Shown here: in pieces, positions 47,123 through 53,791 of the stretch
Layout of the letters: each line of letters opens with the position of its first letter
Position numbering within the stretch: the stretch's first letter is position 1
Origin: Hetaerina americana
Taxonomy: Eukaryota; Arthropoda; Insecta; Odonata; Calopterygidae
Direction of reading: 5' to 3'
Assembly (NCBI GenBank): GCA_022747635.1
Contig: JAKTNV010000006.1
Coordinates: forward strand, 64,185,090 to 64,249,089
Length of the DNA stretch: 64,000 bases
Program-made: the position numbers and the translations under genes
Notes under the pieces: model-generated
The model's input: only the letters and a program-made list of their open reading frames with translations
Database searches by the model: none
What the model was told of the DNA's origin: nothing

Positions 47123-47158
47123 CCAGTAAAGCACCGTAAGGTGCATTGCACTTACTGG
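47123..47158 (-). other. Compound hairpin in 3' region of element A
   Basis: An outer pair, CCAGTAA (47123-47129) with TTACTGG (47152-47158), encloses a perfect 5-bp hairpin, GCACC-GTAA-GGTGC (47131-47144). Non-LTR elements often carry 3' structures recognised by their reverse transcriptase; this is a candidate for that role by inference. Confidence 0.5.
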
Positions 47159-47313
47159 GGAACCGGGTGGGTCCCCACGCTAGACCATGGTGAGCGACCG
47201 GCTCCTCGCCGATCTTTTCGCTGCCCAGCATCTTCTGCTCTTCAGCGAGGGGACATTCGGGCAAATTCCCGGGGATTCCCTAGGGACCCCGTTCGTGTCG
47301 TACCATTTCGGAG

Positions 47314-50073
47314 CTAAATGGCCCCGAAATGGCCGTTACACTTTCGCCGCTTCGCTGGCGGTTGGTCCTTCTCAATCCCTGTCGCTGCACAAGGACGTGG
47401 GTGCTTGTCCCACGGGAAGACCACGACATCGGTGATGCCGCGGACTTCCCCGTGGGAGGAGGATGCCGCTTTCCGCCGGAAGGTCCTTGCCCGCTCCTGG
47501 AGTGCGCTCTGCAGAGGTTCGATCCCGGACAGCGCCGGAAGAGACTCGTTCCCCGTGATCCACCCGATCCGGAGTGCCGCTCGGAGGTTTCTCCTGTCCG
47601 CAGCGTGCAGCTTATTCCTTGCGCCGTCGCACATCACGCCGCACCATGCGGGTGCGGCGTACGCAAGGGTTGGGCGTAACACCGCCGCGAACAGGTGCAG
47701 TCTCCTTCGCAGCGGAAGGCATGGATTACACAGGATCGGGCCGAGGTCTTGCCGCCGGGATGCTGCGATGCCGGATGCCCTCTTCACATGGTGCCGCATG
47801 GAGAGACGCTTGTCGAGGACGACGCCCAGGTACAGCACCGTCTCCGCCCAGTGGACCTCCGTCGCGCCGACGAGGATTTCGCCGGGCTCCTTCGGTCCCT
47901 TGGAGAAGACGATCGCCTGGGTTTTGTCCTCATTGACTCCGAATCTCCAGCGGGAATACCAAGTGATGAGTTTGTCGACCGCCCTCTGCAGGTATCGCGC
48001 CGCCATCTGTTGCCTCGTCGATCTCGCCAGGATCGCCATGTCGTCCGCATACGATGCTACGAGGACGTTGCTCCCAAAGTCTGCCGGGATATCCGCAGAG
48101 TAGATGTTGAAGAGAAGCGGCGAGAGCAAGCTTCCCTGGGGAACACCCGCTCTGATTCGCCGCTTCTCTGATACAGCATATCCCCAGCTGACGCGGAACG
48201 ATCGTCCTCGCAACCAGGATGCCGCCAGCTCCGTCCACCATCGAGGAAATCCGAAGCAATTCAGCTTCCACAGCAATCCCTCGTGCCACACCCGATCGAA
48301 CGCCTTGCTGACGTCAAAGAAGGCGCCGACGGTGGAATGCCGTCGGTTGAAACCTTCAGTGACGAAGTTCAGCAGGCGCGCGACCTGGTGCGTTGTTGAG
48401 TGCTCACTGCGGAAGCCAAACTGATGCACCGGAACGATGTTCAGCTCCTCGGTGATGGCGACGATGTGGCGCAGGAGGACCCGCTCGAACAGCTTTCCCA
48501 GGCCGTCGAGCAAGGAGATCGGACGGAAATTCGCCGGCGATGCCGACTTCCCCGCCTTTGGTATGCACACAACGCGCGCCTCCTTCCATCGGGATGGGAA
48601 ATGCCCGATAGCGAGACACGCGTTGAAGATGCACAGCAATAAGGAGGCAAGGGATATCGGCATCTGAGCGATGACAGTGTTTACAATTCCGTCCGGTCCC
48701 GGCGCCTTTCGGGGTTTCAGAGCCTTTATGGCCCCTCGAAGGTCCTCCTCGCTGATGGTCGGCGGCATCTCTTCGCGGGCGCGGACGTGGCGTGGCGATC
48801 TCGGCGGCAGCACGATGGATTCCAGGGGATCCTCCTGGTCAGCGTCCCCGTCCAAGGGAGAAAACACTCTTTCGAGGTGCTCGGCCATCCCAGAAGCCTT
48901 CTCCTCCGGAGTCCGGAGTGTCCCCACCGCGGTGCGAAGGGGCGCCTCCTCTCGCCGCTCATCTCGCAGACTGCGTGCAAGGCGCCACAAGGACCCGTCT
49001 TCCGGGGATAGCGTTGAGACCTTCTTCTCCCAGCTGGATTCCCTGAAGGCCGCTATCTCGCATCTAAGTTCGCGTTGCGAGCTGTTTAGCAACGCCTTGG
49101 CGGCCGGGCATCGGGAGCGTTGGAATTGGCGACGTAGCCGATTTTTCTCCCGAATCTTCTCGCGGATCTCCCTTGGAAGGGCCAAGTGATTCCATTTCCG
49201 AGCGGGACGCTCGGGAATTGCTGCCTGTGTTGCCGCCTGTACAGTTTCCGTCAGAAGATCGACCTGACGGTCGATCTCTTCCGGGGAACTAAGAGGCGGA
49301 GGCATCGGAGAGGCGCTGATTCGGTCAGTTACCTGATTCCGAAACATCGCCCAGTCCGCGGCAGCATAATTCCGGATCATCCTCGTCGGCGTCTCCAAGG
49401 GTTTCCTCGCAAGATGGAGAAGGACAGGCAGGTGGTCGCTGTCCAAGGCGTAGAGCGCTCTCGCAGAGAGCGCCGACGGCAGCCGTGCGTGCACCGCGAT
49501 GTCCAGCACGTCGCTCGTTCCACGGGTTGCGAAATGAGTCGGCGTGCGTGGACCGATGACGACGAGTCGCTCGGCGGAAGTCCACTGTTGTAGGCAACGC
49601 CCTCGAGGATTTTCCACTCGGGAGTGCCAATCGGGATGCTTCGCGTTGAAATCGCCCGCGGCTATCGTGGGAACAGATCCCACGAAGAATTCCGCGAGCT
49701 CTTCTGTGCGAAACATCACCGATGGTGAGCAGTATACTGAAATGAGGCGAAGAGGCCCCTCGCCGCATTCCAGCTCTATTGCAGTGGCTTCCGTCGAATC
49801 GAACGTCGGCAGCGTGAAGCGCTGTGCACGCAGGTGATCAGCGACCAGGACTGCAGTTCCCCCTCCTTGGCGCGCCCGGTCGTCACGGAAGACCTGGAAT
49901 CCCGGGACGGTCCACCTACTCCTTGGCTTCAGGTGCGTCTCTTGCAACAGGGCGACCTCGCATTTCTGCCTGGATAGAAACGCGAGCAGCTCCGGCGTTT
50001 TCCTCGCCACGGCGCCTCCTACGTTCCAAGACGCGATGGCGATGTTACGGCGTCTAGGAGGCGTGTTATCCAT
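47314..50073 (-). CDS. Jockey-type ORF2: endonuclease and reverse transcriptase
   Basis: Protein of 919 residues from the ATG at 50071-50073; the frame is open upstream to 50160. This ATG overlaps the ORF1 stop as ATGGATAA. An APE-like endonuclease lies at about 10-225: SWNVGG (15-20), QETHL (44-48), GDFNAKHPDW (140-149), SDHLPV (212-217). Reverse transcriptase lies at about 490-760: FDVSKAFDRVW (586-596), GVPQGSLLSP (643-652), YADD (675-678). All catalytic motifs are present and the frame is unbroken. It should nick chromosomal DNA and copy the element RNA at the nick. The Jockey-clade assignment comes from the GDFNAKHP and ADD contexts, not phylogeny. Its high GC content is unlike the neighbourhood. 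Confidence 0.9.
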   Translation of the reverse strand: MDNTPPRRRNIAIASWNVGGAVARKTPELLAFLSRQKCEVALLQETHLKPRSRWTVPGFQVFRDDRARQGGGTAVLVADHLRAQRFTLPTFDSTEATAIELECGEGPLRLISVYCSPSVMFRTEELAEFFVGSVPTIAAGDFNAKHPDWHSRVENPRGRCLQQWTSAERLVVIGPRTPTHFATRGTSDVLDIAVHARLPSALSARALYALDSDHLPVLLHLARKPLETPTRMIRNYAAADWAMFRNQVTDRISASPMPPPLSSPEEIDRQVDLLTETVQAATQAAIPERPARKWNHLALPREIREKIREKNRLRRQFQRSRCPAAKALLNSSQRELRCEIAAFRESSWEKKVSTLSPEDGSLWRLARSLRDERREEAPLRTAVGTLRTPEEKASGMAEHLERVFSPLDGDADQEDPLESIVLPPRSPRHVRAREEMPPTISEEDLRGAIKALKPRKAPGPDGIVNTVIAQMPISLASLLLCIFNACLAIGHFPSRWKEARVVCIPKAGKSASPANFRPISLLDGLGKLFERVLLRHIVAITEELNIVPVHQFGFRSEHSTTHQVARLLNFVTEGFNRRHSTVGAFFDVSKAFDRVWHEGLLWKLNCFGFPRWWTELAASWLRGRSFRVSWGYAVSEKRRIRAGVPQGSLLSPLLFNIYSADIPADFGSNVLVASYADDMAILARSTRQQMAARYLQRAVDKLITWYSRWRFGVNEDKTQAIVFSKGPKEPGEILVGATEVHWAETVLYLGVVLDKRLSMRHHVKRASGIAASRRQDLGPILCNPCLPLRRRLHLFAAVLRPTLAYAAPAWCGVMCDGARNKLHAADRRNLRAALRIGWITGNESLPALSGIEPLQSALQERARTFRRKAASSSHGEVRGITDVVVFPWDKHPRPCAATGIEKDQPPAKRRKCNGHFGAI

Positions 50074-51622
50074 GACGAGGAGCAAGAAGAGCCGGCAACT
50101 GTTGCAGTGTTGCCGAGAGCACCTGAAGCTGCGTCTGAAGAGCAGCAGAGATTGTGGCAAGCGTCCCCAGGACGCTTAGGAGCGGGTTTTCTTCGGGGCC
50201 GGCGTCCAGGTCCGCGGCCGGCGAAGAAGATGTGGCCCTCGAAAGGACCGGCGGCTGGGCAGGCGTCGCCTGTTGGTTGCGCCTACGCTCCCGCAAGGGA
50301 ATGCGGAGAGAGGCGGCGGTTTCCATGACGTTTGCCGCGGGCGTCGGCAAATCCGGGAACTGGATGCCGAGGCGCGGTCTTGGGGTTGGGCGCTGAGGAG
50401 CTGGACCGCGGGACGCGTTTCCTCCTCGCCATACATTCCGCGTTCCCAGGGCTGGTGTGGATGCCTTGGACGCAGGAGCAGGAGACGGTGGAGCATTCTT
50501 GGGTGCGGTGGCCGCCCCCGATCGTCGTCCGCGGCGCTTTTTGGACGGCTTAGCGGCTCGACGTTCCTTCTCTGCAAGCCACGTCTTGCACGTCGGGGAG
50601 AAGGCCGAATGCGCTCCCCCGCAGCTGGGACATTTCTCCTCTCCGGTCCTTGGGCAATCCTCAAGGGCGTGTCCGCCTGAGAAGTGCGGGCAGCGAGGAG
50701 AAGCGGTGCAGAAGAAGCTCCCGTGACCAAAGCGAGAGCATCTATGGCAGAGCTGGGGATCCCTGTAAACGTAAAGGCGCACCGAAATTACGCTGTTGCC
50801 AACGCTTCGGAGTGCCTTAACTGCAGAGATGGTCCACTTTTCCGACAAGGCGATGGCGACGACGAAAACGCCGATCAGTTTGCCCTCGGAAGACAGCTGG
50901 CGTCCCCGGCGTGCGTCGATCCCCATGTCGCGCAGGTCTTCGAGCAGATGCTCAATTTGGTGCTTTGCAGAGAGGCCACGGAAGGTGAATGCCGTGGTTT
51001 TCTCCTCCCCCACTCCCCAAGTGGACATCTGCGCGTCAGCCGCGGACAGGGCCGCGCGCAAGGACTGGAAGTCTTCCATAGAGCGGGTTTGCACCCGCGC
51101 AGACGACTCCCCATAAGCGACGGTGAAGGTTTGATCCTTCACCGCTGCGCGAATCATATCGCGGAATGATCTCACGTCCTCAACATCGTAAACGACGAGA
51201 GGAGGAGGGCGTTTCCCGCGACTAGGACGTGGGGGAGGGGCAGCAGCGTCTTCAGCCTGGGCTGCGGTGTCGGCCGCGTCCATTGCTTCCGTGATCGGCT
51301 CAGAAGAGTCGGTCTCAGGAGCTATCGCGGCAAATGAGTTGGCCGTTGGGACCGGAATAAAGGCCTCAGCGGAGGTTCGGGCGCGTTTAAGCGCGGCGTC
51401 GCTTAGCGGCGTAAAAGGGCGACGAACGCCCGCTCTCTGCTGCTTCTCTGACTCGTCTCTGAAGACAGGCGCGATGACTTTGGCGTAACGCCGCGGCCGA
51501 ACGAACCCGTCTTCATCGACGGGGGATCCAGGGCGGGAGACGCCAGGCGACGAGATGGCCGCCATGGCGAGGAGCCGGCGAGAGGTGGAGTTGACGGCGC
51601 TTTCCACTGCAGAGCAGTGCAA
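50066..51622 (-). CDS. Jockey-type ORF1: zinc-knuckle Gag-like protein
   Basis: The open frame is 518 codons. The ATG at residue 20 (51563-51565, context GCCATGG) is a better start than the first ATG. The N-terminal third is Pro/Ala/Arg-rich and probably disordered. Near residues 285-345 there are three cysteine clusters: CHRCSRFGHGSFFC, then CPHFSGGHALEDC (second Cys replaced by Phe), then CPSCGGAHSAFSPTC. This pattern is usual for Gag-like ORF1 of Jockey and related non-LTR elements, which bind element RNA and form particles. Its stop lies inside the start of ORF2 (ATGGATAA), suggesting coupled translation. The tail is Ala/Pro/Gln-rich. Confidence in the class is high; activity is unknown. 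Confidence 0.88.
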   Translation of the reverse strand: MHCSAVESAVNSTSRRLLAMAAISSPGVSRPGSPVDEDGFVRPRRYAKVIAPVFRDESEKQQRAGVRRPFTPLSDAALKRARTSAEAFIPVPTANSFAAIAPETDSSEPITEAMDAADTAAQAEDAAAPPPRPSRGKRPPPLVVYDVEDVRSFRDMIRAAVKDQTFTVAYGESSARVQTRSMEDFQSLRAALSAADAQMSTWGVGEEKTTAFTFRGLSAKHQIEHLLEDLRDMGIDARRGRQLSSEGKLIGVFVVAIALSEKWTISAVKALRSVGNSVISVRLYVYRDPQLCHRCSRFGHGSFFCTASPRCPHFSGGHALEDCPRTGEEKCPSCGGAHSAFSPTCKTWLAEKERRAAKPSKKRRGRRSGAATAPKNAPPSPAPASKASTPALGTRNVWRGGNASRGPAPQRPTPRPRLGIQFPDLPTPAANVMETAASLRIPLRERRRNQQATPAQPPVLSRATSSSPAADLDAGPEENPLLSVLGTLATISAALQTQLQVLSATLQQLPALLAPRHG

Positions 51623-51982
51623 AGTCGTCTCGATGGAGAAGGTGGTACAGCGACTCTTCGACGTATCTGGATGACTCGATAATCAGGATGCAGGAGGCTG
51701 GATGATCGCACAGCAAAATTAATTCAAAAAAAATTCTAAATTCATTCTCCCCACGCTAGGGTGTCCCTAAAAACGACCATACCAGTGCTATCGTACCATT
51801 TCGGAGCAATCTGAAATTTCGAAAAATCATAATTTTTGACAATTAACAGCAATATTCGGCCGCTTACGGAGTACAAACCGCTGTAATTAACATTTACTAG
51901 ACTTAAAAGGCTAGATTTGATTTAATATCTGATGAAACTTTGTTTGTAGCACTGCTTATGTACGCTACAATCTCTTTGTAAA

Positions 51983-51994
51983 CCCCTTCGGGGG
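51983..51994 (+). promoter_or_regulatory. CCCC-TTCG-GGGG hairpin in leader of element B
   Basis: CCCCTTCGGGGG forms a 4-bp stem closed by a C(UUCG)G tetraloop in RNA, one of the most stable known tetraloops. It lies 69 nt before the ORF1 start of element B. A role in translation or RNA stability is inferred only. Confidence 0.6.
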
Positions 51995-52007
51995 TATCGT
52001 ACCATTT

Positions 52008-52027
52008 CGGAGCAAAGTCTTGCTCCG
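52008..52027 (+). promoter_or_regulatory. CGGAGCAA hairpin in leader of element B
   Basis: CGGAGCAA-AGTC-TTGCTCCG is a perfect 8-bp stem with a 4-nt loop. It overlaps the second copy of the repeated CATTTCGGAGC motif and lies 36 nt before the ORF1 start. A downstream transcript would carry it in its 5' leader. Confidence 0.7.
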
Positions 52028-52063
52028 CAACACATCGCTCAGAAGGCTAATCCTGTCCTTCTA

Positions 52064-53791
52064 ATGGACACCAATAAGGCCCAGGAACAGGGTAAAACAC
52101 TACCCCCTGCATTGCCATTGCAGGGAATGTTTAAACCGTCATACACCCTTACGGTACACAGCAATAACGGCCCCCCTACCAAGGAGGCCCTCAAAAACGC
52201 GGAAAAATGCTCACTAGACCCGGCATTGAAACCAGAAAGAGCCGTCAACATAATGCATTCTGGAAACACCGATTATGCGAGAGAATCACATACACCGGCT
52301 TCACCGTCCCCTGCTGTAGCAACAGCTATAGCAGCTATCAACAGAGAAAAACTTTTAAAAGCAAAAGCTCAGAAACCACACGAGCCACGTGCGAAGGACA
52401 CCATCGTCCCCGATTGTGACAAACCATGCCCACCGTCCACCCCTTCAGCGGAAGCCACTTTAGCCCTCCCGCTCGATACGAATACCCACACTGGCCCACA
52501 AGCGCAAACCTCGCATGGTCAGGACGACGACAGCTTCACTGTTGTTTCTAGAAAGAAAGGCACACCCTTAAAAAGACGCAGGGTAGTCGAATCCCCAGAG
52601 ATAGCTCAAGCAAATAGTTTTGCCCCCTTAGACACGCCGGAGGTGATGGAGACTCAGCCCCCTGTCCCAAAATCCACCAAAATCCCGGCAATCACAGTTC
52701 ACAACGTTTCTGGGTGGGTAGAACTGTCAAAGGAGCTTACAACGAACCTCCTTACCCCCCCTAAGTGCACTTTGAAAGGACTGAACAGAGTCGCCATCAA
52801 CTGCGCAAATGTTGAAGATTACTTAAAGACAAAAGAAATCTTGCGCAAAAGAAAATTAGAATTCTCTTCATACCAGATTCCCACCGACAGACTCAGTGAA
52901 TTCTGCGTTAGAAACCTGGTCGGCGACGTTAGCTCGTCTGACTTAGAAGACGAACTAAAACGTCTTGGGTTCGTAACCAAAAGCGTTACCCAACTAACCA
53001 CTACTAAACCTACCCTAAAGGACAGAGAACTAGGGAAAACCTCAGGCACCAAGAGACTGATACCAGTTTTTCATGTAATCTTAACTAAAGACCCACAACC
53101 AGGAGATCTCCTCAAAGTTGAATGGCTGCTGACCATGCGAGTGAACATCACGAAATTCACAAAACCTAAGGGCGTGATACAGTGCCACAAATGCCAGGGC
53201 TTCGGGCATACAAAAAACTATTGCGACATTCGGCCCCGTTGCGTTAAGTGCGCCGGCGCGCACCTAACGACCGAATGCGAAAAAAAAGATCGCACTACGC
53301 CCGCGAGGTGCGTGAATTGTGCAATGGACCACCCAGCCAATTATCGCGGTTGTCCCGTCTACAAATGGGAAAACCAGCGACGATTGGCGCGTGAAAAGCG
53401 CGACACAAACTCCCGTGGATCAGACCAAGGGAAAACATTTATACCTGCCCCGGCTCCCAACAGGAACGCTTGGGCTCCGCGAGCTCAAGGTCCTTTGCAG
53501 GGCCAAACATCTTTTGCTGTCACCAACCTATTTCCCTCCTTACCCCCTCCTAGAATCCCTCCTCCCCATGTCATCAACCCTCTAATGCCTGGTGGCGCTA
53601 TTTCACAATCCTCTTCTTCCTCTAACAGTCACCTACCAAAACTCCCTACTTCAAATCCAGTACACGGAGAACAGACACTTTTTGGATATTTCATGTCAAT
53701 GCACAACCAGTTAAGTCTCCTAAAGACAAAAACGGAGAAGAAAATCTTTATGCTCCAGCAATTATGCGAGTTGCACGAGCTTAATGACTAG
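52064..53791 (+). CDS. Jockey-type ORF1: zinc-knuckle Gag-like protein
   Basis: 575 residues. The N-terminal 190 residues are Pro/Thr/Ala-rich. The middle (about 205-360) includes F-C-V-R-N-L and a region ending P-K-G-V-I-Q, the usual segment just before the knuckles in Gag-like ORF1. Three clusters follow at about 370-435: CHKCQGFGHTKNYC, CVKCAGAHLTTEC and CVNCAMDHPANYRGC. Known ORF1 proteins of this class bind element RNA and travel with ORF2. The C-terminal part is Pro/Ser-rich with a final helical, Lys- and Leu-rich segment. The stop TAG lies in ATGACTAG, shared with the ORF2 start. The start ATG follows two leader hairpins. Class is clear; activity is not shown. Confidence 0.9.
   Translation: MDTNKAQEQGKTLPPALPLQGMFKPSYTLTVHSNNGPPTKEALKNAEKCSLDPALKPERAVNIMHSGNTDYARESHTPASPSPAVATAIAAINREKLLKAKAQKPHEPRAKDTIVPDCDKPCPPSTPSAEATLALPLDTNTHTGPQAQTSHGQDDDSFTVVSRKKGTPLKRRRVVESPEIAQANSFAPLDTPEVMETQPPVPKSTKIPAITVHNVSGWVELSKELTTNLLTPPKCTLKGLNRVAINCANVEDYLKTKEILRKRKLEFSSYQIPTDRLSEFCVRNLVGDVSSSDLEDELKRLGFVTKSVTQLTTTKPTLKDRELGKTSGTKRLIPVFHVILTKDPQPGDLLKVEWLLTMRVNITKFTKPKGVIQCHKCQGFGHTKNYCDIRPRCVKCAGAHLTTECEKKDRTTPARCVNCAMDHPANYRGCPVYKWENQRRLAREKRDTNSRGSDQGKTFIPAPAPNRNAWAPRAQGPLQGQTSFAVTNLFPSLPPPRIPPPHVINPLMPGGAISQSSSSSNSHLPKLPTSNPVHGEQTLFGYFMSMHNQLSLLKTKTEKKIFMLQQLCELHELND

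Larger units (their letters stand above)
46985..51720 (-). mobile_element. Jockey-type non-LTR retrotransposon A, ORFs intact
   Basis: This minus-strand element has open ORF1 (50066-51622) and open ORF2 (47314-50073, overlapping ORF1 by 8 nt). A 3' untranslated region of about 330 nt contains a compound hairpin (47123-47158) and the string TATAATACCCTTTGTAAGG near 46996-47014. No poly-A tail is evident, so the 3' boundary is approximate. The 5' boundary near 51720 is where GC-rich sequence gives way to AT-rich DNA. The element is far richer in GC than its surroundings. No stop or frameshift is seen, so it may be young and possibly autonomous. Confidence 0.85.
51748..52063 (+). promoter_or_regulatory. 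Probable 5' leader of element B with repeated motif
   Basis: This segment lies between the two divergent Jockey-type elements. ATCGTACCATTTCGGAGCAA occurs twice, at 51790-51809 and 51996-52015, and its TCGTACCATTTCGGAGC core also sits at the ORF2 stop of element A (47298-47314). Just before ORF1 there are two strong hairpins (51983-51994 and 52008-52027). The exact start of element B is not fixed, since I could not define a target duplication. Confidence 0.5.

Noticed and set aside
47318..48171. Long plus frames (261 and 158 codons)
   Set aside because: Antisense to ORF2 of element A; a result of its high GC content, which makes stop codons rare.
50684..51169. 161-codon plus frame
   Set aside because: Antisense to ORF1 of element A, with no independent signature.
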